Source of the DNA: Cepaea nemoralis
Lineage: Eukaryota > Mollusca > Gastropoda > Stylommatophora > Helicidae
Length of the DNA stretch: 64,000 bases
Direction of reading: 5' to 3'
Assembly (NCBI GenBank): GCA_014155875.1
Contig: JACEFZ010027104.1
Location: forward strand, 336,501 to 400,500
How positions within the stretch are numbered: position 1 is the first letter of the stretch; every line of letters begins with the position of its first letter. The translations under genes and the position numbers were made by a program. Under the pieces are notes generated by a model that made no database searches, was not told where the DNA came from, and saw nothing but the letters and a program-made list of their open reading frames with translations. This document shows, piece after piece, positions 49,101 through 56,157 of the stretch.

Positions 49101-52100
49101 GTATAGTGTAACTGTTACAATCTATAGTTTCTTTTTTTTTGGGGGGGGGGGGGGGGGGGTGTTTGCTAGCTTTGAACTCAAGCGTAGTCCACATAAATGT
49201 TACTACTTCCAGGGTTCTGGAATTATTTTTGTGTGTGGATTAGCATTTCCTTTTACCAGTGTCCCTCGCCAACAAGTGAACAAGCTCTGACTTCTGAGGT
49301 ACTTATAATTTATGTCCTCAAGTCAAGAACGATGCCAAATTCTTAAGGTAATGAGCAAGAAGCATAAATGCAGACATACTTCTGTGATATTTACCTGATA
49401 TCGTAGGACCATATAATAAGATAAGCAAACTGGAATAGCTGTTCCAGCCATAGCATGGGTTGATGGCATGGAGTACTCCTGGGAGTAGTGGGTCTCCAGT
49501 CTCACCACAGGCGGCCAAGGTGGCCGGGGCCAGCGCAGGTAGTCCTTAGTGGCCTGACCAAGGTACATAACCACACACCATAACATGGCGACCTGGTGCA
49601 TGAGTGACAGATTAATTTTTATTTGTAATTATTTTTACTAATGAAGTTAATTTTTTACTTGTAATTATTTTCACTGATTAAAAAGTGTATGTAACACAAC
49701 TACTAGCAAACCATCCTAACATAATTGCAAATCACCTTTATATAGTTGCAAGCCACTTTTACATAGTTGCAAGCCACCTTTACATAGTTGCAAGCTACCT
49801 TTATATGGTTGCCAGCCATCCTTAGAAAGCTGCAAGCTATTCTTAATAGGAGGGAAAGGGGGAGAGGTGGGAGGGGTCCCCACATAAAACTTTACATGTA
49901 TGATAGAAATTACAATAACCATGCCATTGTCTTGTAACCTGTCAATATTGTTGTTAAGGATGTCATGAGTGTTAAGCATGTGACATCATGATGCAGATGA
50001 ACATTGTGACATTGTCAGGACAGTTTAAAGATGGCCGCTCCACTTTTGGCATGCACCAAAGGGGATCAGCATTCTGTTATCCATTTTTTGATCAGTGAAG
50101 GGGTGAAACCTATAGATATTCATTGGCGAATGAAGGCCCAGTATGGTGATGTGTGTCTGTCAATCCAGCAAGTGTATGAATGGAGTAGGAAGTTTCAAAA
50201 CTTTTTTGGACCGATGAAGAGGTACAGAAGATGGTGTATGAGCGGTTATACATGCGACCAAGAGAATTTGTTTCTATGGGAATCCAATAACTTTATCGGT
50301 ACTGGAGGGCATGCATTGAATGCAGTGCTGACTGCATTGAAAAATGATACATTTGTTCTTTACTTTTTCAGAATATATTCACACACACACAAAACATTTA
50401 AGGTTTTCATTTGAAGCCCCCTTGTAGTTGCAAGATACCAATTATATCAAAATATTGAAGTCATGAAAATAATGTTTTCTTCTTTAAGCGGATAAAGAAA
50501 ACTATAGTCATGAAAACAATGGATTACCCCATTGTATATTATATGTAAAAAGTTTAAGCATTTTATAAAATTCAGAGGTGTGTCTGCAAACCAAATCAGT
50601 GATCATGTTTGTATAAAATCAACATTATGAAACAAAATTGGGAGCAAGAATTAACCAGTATTCCATCGTCAAAATGCACAAAATTATTAATAATCTGACA
50701 CAATACACGTCAAAAAATCTGTCACACGCTTCAAGGGAAATAATAGAAGCAGAAACTGAAAATTATTGGTTAATGAGAAAACATTTTGGCTTAGAAACAT
50801 AGCTGTTTGTTAATATTTTTAGAAAGCTCTAAATTATTGCTTAACGAGTAAACATTTTGGCTTAGAAATAATGTGCATAGCAGTTTGTTAATATTTTCAG
50901 AAGCTGTAAATTATTGGTTGTGCTGCTCTCTTTAATTCCACACATTGATCTGCTTTTATAGACCTATGCCAGCTTTGTTGCGAAGGGGTTACAGACACAA
51001 TCTCGCATACCACCTCCGAAACACAGCTGCAGGCAATTTGAAATCAGACAGTTTTAGATGGTTTCATACAGGTATGAGTGCCGGTCGTTCAGAAAGCAAT
51101 CGCAAACTACTGAATGTAAACTTATCTAGGACTCACAAACAGCCAAATAATGTTGGGGTTGACTGTGACATCCTGTAAAGGATATGCAACTAACTTTCTT
51201 TTTTTATAGACTTATGCATGTCTGTTTGTGAAAGTTTTCACTTGGCCACTTCTTCCTCTTTTTCTCAGCATTTGGCACTCTCTTTGGTCTTTTGCATCGT
51301 CAGGCTAAATAAACCTTCACTTTAAAAAAATTATATTGAGAAGTCTTCTTTGTTCTATTGTATTTTCCAATCTTGTTCCTTTGTCAAATATTCAATTCAG
51401 CTGACACAATAAGACTACAGAAATGATTTAAGCAAATCTTCCATTTGGTGTCTAACTGCTCCACTTACAGCAAAACTTCCACTCCCCTAGGTTCAGCAAA
51501 TCTTTTATTACCCTAGGTTCAGCAAATCTTCCACTACCCTAGGTTCAGCAAATCTTCCACTACCCTAGGTTCAGCAAATCTTCCACTACCCTAGGTTCAG
51601 CAAATCTTCCACTACCCTAGGTTCAGCAAATCTTCCACGACCCTAGGTTCAGCAAATCTTCCACTACCCTAGGTTCAGCAAATCTTCCAATACCCTAGGT
51701 TCAGCAAATCTTCCACTACCCTACATTCAGCAAATCTTCCACTACCCTAGGTTCAGCAAATCTTCCAATACCCTAGGTTCAGCAAATCTTTCATGAGGTA
51801 TCTCATTATTTTTCTTACTCTTAATTATTTTCATTGAATGAATAGTTACTTTTTCAAACTTGGAATTACTTTCATTGATTAACAGTACATGATAACACAA
51901 ATAATAGTAAACCATGCTAATGTAATTGTAATCACCTTTACGTACTTGCAAGCCACCTTTACATAAGCGCAAGCTACCTTTCTCTCATTCTCCAAGAGAT
52001 ATCTCATTGCCTTAGGTTCAGCAAATCTTTCATAAGATATCTAACTGGTCTAGGTTCAGCAAATCTTCCACCATCCTAGGTTCAGAACATCTTCCATATC

Positions 52101-53607
52101 TAACTGCTCTAGGTTGAGCAAATCTTCCACTGCTTTAGGTACAGCAAATCTTCCCTAAAGTATCTTATTACCCTAGGTTCAGCACATCTTCCCTAAGATA
52201 TCTTATTGCTCTAGGTTCAGCAAATCTTCCCTACGATATCTCACTACCTAGGTTCAGCAAATCTTCCATATCTAACTGCTCTAGAATGAGCAAATCTTCC
52301 ACTGCTCTAGGTTCAGCAAATCATCTCTGAGATATCTTATTGCCCCAGGTTCTTGCAAATCTGGCATATCTAACTACTCTAGGTTCAGCAAATCTTCCAT
52401 ATCTAACTGCTCTGGAATGAGCAAATCTTCCACTGCTCTAGGTTCAGCAAATCATCTCTGAGATATCTTATTGCCCCAGGTTCTTGCAAATCTGGCATAT
52501 CTAACTACTCTAGGTTCAGCAAATCTTCCTTAAATCTACTTGCCCTAGGTTCAGCAAATCTCCCACCGCTCTATGTTCAGCAAATCTTCCCTAAGATATC
52601 TTTTTGCACTAGGTTCAGCAAATCTTCCCTAAGATATCTTATTGCCCTAGGTTCAGCAAATTTTCCACTGTCCTAAGTTCAATAAATCTTCCATGAGGTA
52701 TCTCACTGTCTTTGCTTTGGACAAAACAAAAAGCAAGGCAAGGTACAACAAAACAGGGACCATAAATTAACAATAAAAGCATGAGGACAAACAAGAAACA
52801 TGCACACATGAACAAACATAGAAACAGATTTAAAATTAGGTAAACTATTTAATTTACTGATATAGTGTTTTTGTGTGCATTATTTGGCTGGACTTTGCAC
52901 TAATTAAGTGACAAGCAGTATATTAAGTTTAATAAAAAAGATGGAAAGAAAATGTTTACCTTTCTAATTACAGAAGAATCCAAATTCCAGACGCCAAATG
53001 GAAAAAATGTGAGGTAGAATTCTTCATTACCTAGAAATGCTCCGAAATATGCTAGATATAGCAGTAACTTGTACCTAATCCTCACTGTTGGACTGGGAGG
53101 GGTGGCGGTTTGATTCTCGCTGTTCCTTGAAACACTATCACCATTAGACGTGACAAGGCTTTCCCTTGCAAACAGTGAGCTCCACTCGGATACTGATACT
53201 TTGTTGGTTTGACTGGTTAGGTGATATCCATTTGTTTTGGGAATCTTGGCTCTCATATATATGGTCTTATCAACGTTATATTCATCAAAGAGTGTTTCCT
53301 CCAGGTTCATTACTTTATTGAGTTTGTTATTGTATTCTTCCAGACTGTTGTGTGTCTGGAATTTGCTACCTTGAATTCTGCTGTTTGAATCTTCAAGGAC
53401 TGGCGTGGAGAAATCCATGTTTCCATCGTCTGCTTTCTTACACTTGGGTGGTTGCTCGTCTTGCTCGGTATTGCTGTCTGAATCTGAAGATTCACCTCTC
53501 GTTTGTGTCTGTTGGTCACAGGTGGGTGGTTTCTCGTATTCAACGCCACAAAACCGTTGAAACCTGGCTACAAGGCCTGGATCTGCCAGAACTCTTAAAA
53601 CATTCAT
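30586..53607 (-). CDS. SGPP: Sphingosine-1-phosphate phosphatase (SGPP1/2 family), four coding exons
   Basis: Joining 53607-52960, 49592-49395, 35211-35122 and 31149-30586 gives 499 residues with phase-0 junctions throughout. Vertebrate SGPP1 is about 440 residues and SGPP2 about 400; the extra length lies in the acidic N-terminal region. The family dephosphorylates sphingosine-1-phosphate in the ER membrane, returning sphingosine to ceramide synthesis and ending S1P signalling. All three PAP2/LPP motifs are present: KDYLRWPRP (232-240; KX6RP), SMPSTHAM with PSTH at 259-262, and SRLYLGVH (302-309; SRX5H). The N-terminal [11 protein letters not shown] (13-23) resembles the vertebrate SGPP1 N-terminus. 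Multiple hydrophobic spans follow residue 178. SGPP1 versus SGPP2 orthology is not decided. The introns (3367, 14183 and 3972 bp) are full of repeats. Confidence 0.92.
31296..31615 (-). mobile_element. tRNA-derived SINE family A, complete, in SGPP intron 3
   Basis: On the minus strand: A-box-like gtggcatagtggttatg (about 31598-31612), B-box-like ggttttgattctgg (about 31552-31570), a middle module (ctgggccacatggggtaaga, cctggtgcaatgaagtcag), the core (agaaagcaatagcaaactac, gaacgtaaacttgccaagag) and the 3' end (gactgcgacatcctgtaaaa, gatatgcaactaacc). About 320 bp. The same middle module occurs at 34800-34985 and 46840-46990. Confidence 0.8.
31900..33603 (-). repeat. 35-bp minisatellite derived from a LINE C-terminus, about 48 copies
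   Basis: Plus-strand unit: gttgcattcatgtctctccc + cagatcttggtccct. Starts such as 31989 and 32024 show the 35-bp period. On the minus strand the unit reads (D)[10 protein letters not shown], close to the terminal LINE codons DRDLWRAMNA at 7935-7975. The left end (31900-31925) carries the antisense 3' tail of that LINE (gtcatgatgtgacttgcc). Because 35 is not a multiple of 3 and the unit lacks stops, overlapping long open frames appear in several frames; none is a gene. Two larger blocks (about 32590-32870 and 33060-33365) are near duplicates. Confidence 0.9.
33608..33735 (+). mobile_element. SINE family A core and 3' end
   Basis: gccggtcattcagaaagcaa through gtaaaggatatgcaacaaac. It abuts the 35-bp array and is opposite in orientation to the copy at 31296, so the array lies between inverted SINE copies. 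Confidence 0.8.
33940..34075 (+). mobile_element. SINE family A core and 3' end, degenerate
   Basis: Contains gttggctgtttagagagcaa, ggggttgactgcaacctcca and gtaaaggacatgcaactaat. Confidence 0.7.
34080..34390 (-). pseudogene. LINE reverse transcriptase fragment (motif C region)
   Basis: The minus strand reads [20 protein letters not shown] near 34300-34370, an FADD form of RT motif C. It is followed by broken sequence resembling FKYLG...[13 protein letters not shown] near 34080-34140. Frameshifts and stops are present. Lies in SGPP intron 3. Confidence 0.65.
34800..34985 (-). mobile_element. SINE middle module, antisense
   Basis: The plus strand shows gatgacttcattgcaccagg, cccatatggcccagtttctt and cgcacaaagcacaaactcca, matching the middle of the SINE at 31296-31615. 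The core and 3' end are not clearly present. Confidence 0.6.
35122..35211 (-). CDS. SGPP: SGPP exon 3 (residues 283-312), catalytic motif 3
   Basis: A 90-bp exon bounded by TTGTTTCAG|GTACC and GCTG|GTTTG. It encodes [19 protein letters not shown], then [14 protein letters not shown]5-H supplies Arg303 and the nucleophile His309. It is too short to stand out as an open frame and was found by looking for the missing motif between exons 2 and 4. Confidence 0.9.
35566..37140. repeat. 42-bp satellite with higher-order structure, about 37 copies
   Basis: The unit cctgaatgtcaatgcactgg + acttagagagtagcaacttt + ga is 14 codons ([14 protein letters not shown]). It is open on the plus strand for 501 residues (35423-36928) and on the minus strand for 567 (37176-35473). 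Four unit types (DLNV, GLSV, GLNT, DLNT) are ordered: a six-unit block (DLNV x3, GLSV, GLNT, DLNT) occurs twice, then the trimer GLSV-GLNT-DLNT repeats several times. The left boundary (gatgacctgaataccaatgc) resembles sequence at 47486-47505. It lies in SGPP intron 2, just upstream of exon 3. I do not regard it as a gene. Confidence 0.95.
37225..37575 (-). mobile_element. tRNA-derived SINE family B
   Basis: The plus strand: cttgctttgaactcaagtgc, gtgcactggactgatttttg, gtgtggattagcattccc, accagtgtccctcgccttca and aagtcaacaatttagtccaa. The tRNA-like head on the minus strand is at the high-coordinate end. It preserves the uninterrupted junction that the 46-bp satellite splits at 28.85 kb. Confidence 0.75.
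37576..38079. other. No gene seen
   Basis: Intron 2 sequence without a recognised feature. Confidence 0.45.
38080..38475 (-). pseudogene. LINE C-terminal fragment, antisense
   Basis: The minus strand reads [14 protein letters not shown] and then, after a stop, [20 protein letters not shown], matching the LQYFGHxxR...GKIEGRR region of LINE reverse transcriptases. A terminal [20 protein letters not shown] segment follows. Degenerate. Confidence 0.6.
38490..39410 (+). pseudogene. Retrotransposon RNase H domain and C-terminal finger, broken
   Basis: Three overlapping frames give a continuous relationship: [20 protein letters not shown] (38517 on), then from about 38650 a type I RNase H domain ([47 protein letters not shown]), and after a frameshift near 39020 the [16 protein letters not shown] motif and a terminal CPEC. 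Of the four catalytic acids, Glu (38872-38874), Asp (38944-38946) and Asp (39086-39088) are present, but the first Asp of YTDGS is Tyr (TAT, 38755-38757). The [12 protein letters not shown] form fits RNase H of LINE-type elements. It lies in SGPP intron 2, opposite to the gene. The 3' flank to about 39790 ends aaaataaaatttgtttgttt, perhaps its tail. Confidence 0.8.
39411..39934. other. Probable 3' untranslated region of the RNase H element, otherwise no gene
   Basis: No coding support. The run gaaaataaaatttgtttgtt at 39770-39789 could be the 3' end of the element above. Confidence 0.35.
39935..40145 (+). mobile_element. SINE family A
   Basis: Head gcggtttgagtcgcgccagt and acttatgagagtatggagcc, core ccggtcgctcagaaagtcgt, and 3' end gaccgcaatatcctgaagca. 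Closest in this window to the copy nested in the MITE at 16.6 kb. Confidence 0.75.
40335..40445. repeat. Short 27-30-bp tandem repeat, about 4 copies
   Basis: Imperfect copies of tgggacattctgagcagata + caagtct. Confidence 0.7.
40570..40835 (-). mobile_element. tRNA-derived SINE family A, nearly complete
   Basis: The minus strand starts near 40830 with ggtttccctggcctaggggt and taatg, a good tRNA A-box match. It continues through tctttctccataatcccgta, the core (ctggtcgctcagaaagcaat) and the 3' end ggatatgc followed by an A-tract (12 T on the plus strand at 40567-40580). The A-tract marks retroposition. Confidence 0.8.
40836..41414. other. No gene seen
   Basis: Intron 2 sequence; no feature recognised. 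Confidence 0.45.
41415..42050 (-). pseudogene. LINE C-terminal fragment, antisense
   Basis: The minus strand has [19 protein letters not shown] sequence near 41990, then the clean frame 41792-41601 with [20 protein letters not shown] and [20 protein letters not shown], matching the GKIEGRRGRGRQRxxW...W...RDRxxW region of LINE reverse transcriptases. Stops and shifts elsewhere. Confidence 0.7.
42051..42735. other. No gene seen
   Basis: Intron 2 sequence; no feature recognised. Confidence 0.45.
42740..42965 (-). mobile_element. SINE family A
   Basis: The plus strand: tttgcatatcctttacagga, tgtcgcaattaaccccagca, ttcagtaatttgccacttct. The upstream phrase (gattcgctcttacagaagta, aaggaaaaaagtaaagatct) is shared with the copy at 43225, so the two copies and their flank look like a segmental duplication about 490 bp apart. 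Confidence 0.75.
43225..43420 (-). mobile_element. SINE family A
   Basis: ttacaggatgtcgcaattaa, ccccagtatttgatggctgt and cacttctttctggacaactg on the plus strand. Shares both SINE and 5' flank with 42740-42965. The last bases (caaatgatgacagcgcctcg) match the family D head region at 8320-8350. Confidence 0.75.
43630..43925 (-). mobile_element. tRNA-derived SINE family B
   Basis: Nearly complete. The plus strand: gaactcaagcgtagtccatt, ttaccagtgtcccttgctat, gaagccaacattttagtcca, and the antisense tRNA-like head ending cttatccattcaagaatgct. Confidence 0.8.
43976..44455. repeat. 43-bp minisatellite, about 11 copies
   Basis: The unit gagcatatgatgccttcaaa + caagaggtgtcccacttgaa + cat starts at 43984 and 44027. 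Variants (ccatcatac, gtcaaacaatag) alternate, and a block of about five units is itself repeated. Confidence 0.95.
44635..44745 (-). mobile_element. tRNA-derived SINE head
   Basis: The minus strand shows ccatggtggtgtgtagtgtt (A-box-like) and gggttcaattgccagcata (B-box-like) with tRNA-like spacing. No tRNA cloverleaf could be drawn, so it is a SINE head rather than a tRNA gene. Confidence 0.5.
45029..46443. repeat. 49-bp minisatellite, about 29 copies
   Basis: The unit ttatgtgttgaggtgtcata + taggttagaaagtactctct + catgactag has the same start spacing throughout (for example 45061 and 45110). Point variants (cat/ctt before gactag, tgttgag/tgtagag, act/aca) are arranged in runs. One copy carries an extra A (near 45406). 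It is the longest array in SGPP intron 2 after the 42-bp satellite. Confidence 0.97.
46598..47000 (-). mobile_element. SINE-like element, antisense, with TTAG tail
   Basis: Starts with (TTAG)n at 46598-46618 and contains the antisense SINE middle module (aaagacttcattgacccggg, cccatatggctcagtctctt, agcgccgcacaaataacgaa). The 152-codon open frame across it (46658-47116) is explained by this element and is not a gene. Confidence 0.55.
47105..47440 (+). pseudogene. C-terminal fragment of the RNase H-type LINE
   Basis: Broken frames give [32 protein letters not shown], and [20 protein letters not shown] with a terminal CPEC. The last part parallels [20 protein letters not shown] at 39.3 kb. The 3' end carries aataaagttc. 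Confidence 0.65.
47441..48119. other. No gene; one motif related to the 42-bp satellite
   Basis: At 47480-47510 gacctgaactccaatgcatc followed by agacttaaaagtt resembles the 42-bp satellite unit and its left flank at 35553. The rest is unremarkable. Confidence 0.45.
48120..48360 (-). mobile_element. SINE family A
   Basis: The plus strand: gttagttgcatatcctttac, aggatgttgcagtctaccct, cagtaatttgagagtgcttt. The head on the minus strand contains gcagtttgtaatcccgcata, as in the copies at 19163 and 50960. Confidence 0.75.
48715..48990 (+). mobile_element. tRNA-derived SINE family C, most complete copy
   Basis: The head has A-box-like tagtgcagtggctagtattc and B-box-like ggttatttgatcaaatcc (48780-48797). 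The body has gactcagcctaatatggtaa, gggcaccaggaaatgttctg and gaccacatcacccattgagt. Related fragments lie at 10486, 14516, 16880, 19885, 26455 and 58200. Confidence 0.7.
49141..49159. repeat. 19-bp G homopolymer
   Basis: A T run followed by 19 G at the edge of a SINE B copy. Other C/G runs lie at 4889-4909 and 59530-59551. Confidence 0.9.
49160..49330 (-). mobile_element. SINE family B fragment
   Basis: The plus strand: ctttgaactcaagcgtagtc, gtgtggattagcatttcctt, taccagtgtccctcgccaac. Truncated before the tRNA-like head. Ends about 65 bp from the SGPP exon 2 donor. Confidence 0.75.
49395..49592 (-). CDS. SGPP: SGPP exon 2 (residues 217-282), catalytic motifs 1 and 2
   Basis: 198 bp, bounded by CACCAG|GTC (acceptor) and TATCAG|GTAA (donor). 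It encodes [40 protein letters not shown] and [15 protein letters not shown]. It contains the first phosphate-binding motif (K232, R239, P240) and the PSTH motif with the catalytic acid/base His262. The acceptor pyrimidine tract is weak. Confidence 0.92.
49728..49835. repeat. 21-bp minisatellite, about 5 copies
   Basis: The unit catagttgcaagccaccttt + a has starts at 49762 and 49783. A related sequence reappears near 51935-51985 (gtacttgcaagccaccttta). Confidence 0.9.
50020..50400 (+). pseudogene. mariner transposase deletion derivative (HTH end joined to C-terminus)
   Basis: The open frame from 50031 gives the mariner N-terminal helix-turn-helix region: [40 protein letters not shown]. At about 50208 it passes directly, in another frame, into the C-terminal region ([19 protein letters not shown], then CIE...DCIEK). 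The catalytic core is missing, so it cannot transpose autonomously. Similar N-termini are known in SETMAR-related elements. Lies in SGPP intron 1. Confidence 0.75.
50401..50945. other. No gene seen
   Basis: A phrase aaattattggttaatgagaa + aacattttggcttagaaa is repeated at 50760 and 50832 (about 70-bp period, two to three copies). No coding support. Confidence 0.5.
50960..51195 (+). mobile_element. SINE family A
   Basis: Head gggttacagacacaatctcg + cataccacctccgaaacac, core gccggtcgttcagaaagcaa, 3' end gactgtgacatcctgtaaag + gatatgcaactaac. Confidence 0.8.
51474..52712. repeat. 26-bp minisatellite passing into a diverged array
   Basis: From 51474 to about 51790 the unit taggttcagcaaatcttcca + ctaccc is regular (starts 51541 and 51567). 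From 51990 to 52712 the same phrase recurs at irregular spacing with inserted ctaagatatcttattgctc-type segments. About 80 bp (near 52280-52510) is duplicated. It lies in SGPP intron 1, with its right end about 250 bp from the exon 1 donor. Confidence 0.9.
52960..53607 (-). CDS. SGPP: SGPP exon 1 (residues 1-216)
   Basis: Starts at the ATG giving [19 protein letters not shown]. Residues 35-75 are polar and acidic and probably disordered; the rest up to 175 has no domain I recognise. A membrane segment begins at about 180 ([20 protein letters not shown], then [10 protein letters not shown]), matching the conserved pre-motif helix of the family. The exon ends AAG|GTAAAC at 52960. I saw no in-frame stop just upstream of the ATG; the N-terminal family motif supports this start. 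Confidence 0.9.
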
Positions 53608-54660
53608 TTTTTGTTTTTTATATATCTGTAATCCGAAATTTTGGTATAAAATATATTTCTTGCAGTTACATTACTTACTAATACTATTTTAGTATTAGAA
53701 TTAATTAGTATTACTTGTTACTAAATTTGGAAATTAAGAGTTCGAAATTGTCATTAATTTACGTAGTTACACAAACGTAGTCGAAAATTGGCAATCCTAA
53801 CTGAAGTATAGTAGTATAGTTACATAATTGTCTCCACCCGTTTCATTTCCAGAGACCGCCTTGCGAAAGGACCGTTATTAATATACTTCCTATCTAGTTT
53901 ACCCGCTGTGCCTAGGTGTGCTACAACAGGTGTAAGCAGGTTGCCGAGCCCATGTCAACTGTGACGAGGAGTGCTTGTGTGTAGGCAGGCCTCTTGTACC
54001 TTTAGAATCAAATCGATTACATATCTCGTTGCATTAATGTGTATGAAATGAATGCCATATGTCTGTTGTTTTCCTTTACTACTTGTATAATGAACACAGA
54101 CGATTTGAAGGTGTTACACTTTCAGAATGTTTGTATATTGTCTTACACTTTGCATCATTTTGTGGCAGACTGTCAATACACATTAAACGAAAATCGAACA
54201 CATTGTTCAAATTAAATACAGGTATCGAATAACTGTTATTGATGTTACCTGGATGCCGACAGTCACATGACCAGTTCTGTCGTCTGCGCAGTGTGCGACA
54301 CCAGTAACACGAATAATCAACAGTGCGTGCGAATTACACTGCTATTGAGCCGATATTTGCACAAAACAACGCGCTTAGAGGGGGGGGGGGACTAAACAAA
54401 CATTATAAAGCAAGGCGTATATGTCACTGCGAACATGTACTTTAGAAGAACGCAAGAGAGCATACGAGCACGTAAGCCTAAGTGACACAGATCGGATTAG
54501 CCCAGGTCAGGGAAGACATTGGGAAACCCCTCTGTGGTGATTCATGACACCTGTTTAGTTTGTCCAACTGGTTGAGGTCTATGATAGGGCTGGTTGACTG
54601 GGTGGTTGGTTCTGAATCCTCTTGAGGACTGTGAATCTGTCAAAGCAGGATTAGGACTGG
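53608..54660. other. 5' flank of SGPP; no further gene seen
   Basis: Probable promoter and 5' untranslated region of the SGPP gene. I see no convincing TATA box at a set distance and no upstream coding exon. Confidence 0.4.
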
Positions 54661-54675
54661 AGAACGCACTATCTA

Positions 54676-54676
54676 A

Positions 54677-54708
<32 letters not shown>

Positions 54709-54716
54709 AAACACAT

Positions 54717-54799
<83 letters not shown>

Positions 54800-54812
54800 T
54801 GTGTGTGTTGGT
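54676..54812. repeat. (CA)n(TA)n(TG)n palindromic microsatellite
   Basis: CA repeats (54676-54726), TA repeats (54727-54764) and TG repeats (54765-54809) form a near-perfect inverted repeat of about 135 bp. Able to form a cruciform or hairpin. Confidence 0.95.
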
Positions 54813-54906
54813 ACAATAAGTCCTTGTCCTTGAACTTTACCAAATGAGTTCTTGCATATTACTTAGAACCAGTTTAACATATGGCTGCGAATCCTGGACA
54901 ATTAGT

Positions 54907-55267
54907 GAGTGGCACCTTACAGTCTTGACAGACCAAAGTATGTGAGTTGGAATTTGGCCAAAATTCCATCACAATGCCTAGCCAGAGCTGCAGAGAAACA
55001 TGTGGTGCCTAAACGACATGTTCCCTCTCTCGGCCTTGCCCTGTTTGATCCAGAGGAAAGGGTAACCAATACGTCTGGAACAAGGTAGGCTGAGACGCTG
55101 GCGGCTCAGCGTCAAACCTCCGAGACCTCGCCTCCACGAGCAGGAGACGAGCGATGGCCAGACCCTAAACCCTTGGGATTTGACTTAGAGGCGTTCAGCC
55201 AGATCCCGCAGGTAAGGGTCGTATACGCGACCGGACCACTGGGCCGCCCGGCGAAAATGCCATAGAA
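54907..55267 (-). rRNA. 28S rRNA-like fragment inside a LINE (pseudogene)
   Basis: The minus strand contains ggctgaacgcctctaagtca near 55175-55195, a highly conserved motif near the 3' end of eukaryotic large-subunit rRNA, preceded by tacctgcgggatct. GC-rich flanks (about 55080-55265) differ in composition from the neighbourhood. It is a partial, decayed copy, not a functional rRNA gene. The extent of rRNA homology beyond the motif is uncertain; 54907-55060 may be something else. Confidence 0.5.
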
Positions 55268-55374
55268 GCCTAGGAGATGTGGTTTTGTAAAAGAATGCTG
55301 AAAATTAATTGGACAGCCATCATTAAGCAATCTGGAACATTTCGAGGAAGGCTAAGTCGCAAAACCATTCTCCG

Positions 55375-55615
55375 TGGCTAAAGGCTTGCGAACGCGGTTC
55401 GTGAGCAGGGTAGGTACCAGGCGTTCGAAGCTCAGCTGCGACCGATTTGTGCAGCAGACCGTGTCGCGTTGTGTTGTAACGTGCTGGTATGGGAGCCGGT
55501 CGTTCAGAAAGCAATGGCAAACTACTGAATGTAACACTTGCCTAGTACATCAACAGCAGCTGAAAAATGCTGGTGTTGACTGCAACGTCCCGTAAGGGAT
55601 ACGCAACAATTTTTT
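55375..55615 (+). mobile_element. SINE family A
   Basis: Head with gcgttcgaagctcagctgcg, core gccggtcgttcagaaagcaa, 3' end gactgcaacgtcccgtaagg + gatacgcaac, then a pure T run (55610-55623) at the 3' end. Confidence 0.8.
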
Positions 55616-55885
55616 TTTTTTTTAAAGTCGCAAAGACAACTTATCACAAACATCAGAAAAAAGCAATCATTACATTTTTGACCACATTACAAGAAGACAT
55701 ATACTGGAACATGTGACAACCGAACAGATTTGTGGAAAGACAGCTGGATGAAGATATCGTAAGAAAACTCTTAGTGTTGTGTCGTGACATGGAGGAGAGT
55801 CAACACACGTAATGATTCGTGCCGTCGGAGATCGCAATTTGTGGAGAAGCATGATTGCCCACGACAGCCTGACAAGGCACTGGAT

Positions 55886-56095
55886 GATGATGATTATCCT
55901 TTAAACAAAAGGACCACTAATTAAGTCATGGTCAGCCTTTTGAAAGACCAATTCATCATGTTTGCGCGCCTCATTCCAAGTGCCTATTGTCCTATGTTTC
56001 ACTCTCTCCTCACGCCTGTATGTGACGCCAAATTTGCAGGTTCCACAACTACGACTTCCTCCGTTCATATTGTAGCAGGCGGGTTCAATGCTGTT

Positions 56096-56157
<62 letters not shown>

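Larger units (their letters stand above)
54850..55885 (+). pseudogene. LINE C-terminal pseudogene interrupted by two insertions
   Basis: [11 protein letters not shown] is encoded at about 54873-54906. The reading resumes after a 28S-like segment with EAWEMWFCKRMLKINWTAII at 55266-55330. After a SINE it resumes again with TRRHILEHVTTEQICGKTAG, STHVMIRAVGDRNLWRSMIA at 55670-55862. The order and spacing of motifs (YGCESW, EMWFxRRML, HVT...GK, DRxLWR) match other LINEs here, so one original copy has been split. It ends in gatgatgatgat near 55885. Confidence 0.7.

Noticed and set aside
53352..53681. 109-codon plus-strand frame over SGPP exon 1
   Set aside because: Shadow of the minus-strand exon, which has clear family homology.
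54594..54833. 79-codon frame with His-Thr, Ile-Tyr and Cys-Val runs
   Set aside because: Microsatellite translation.
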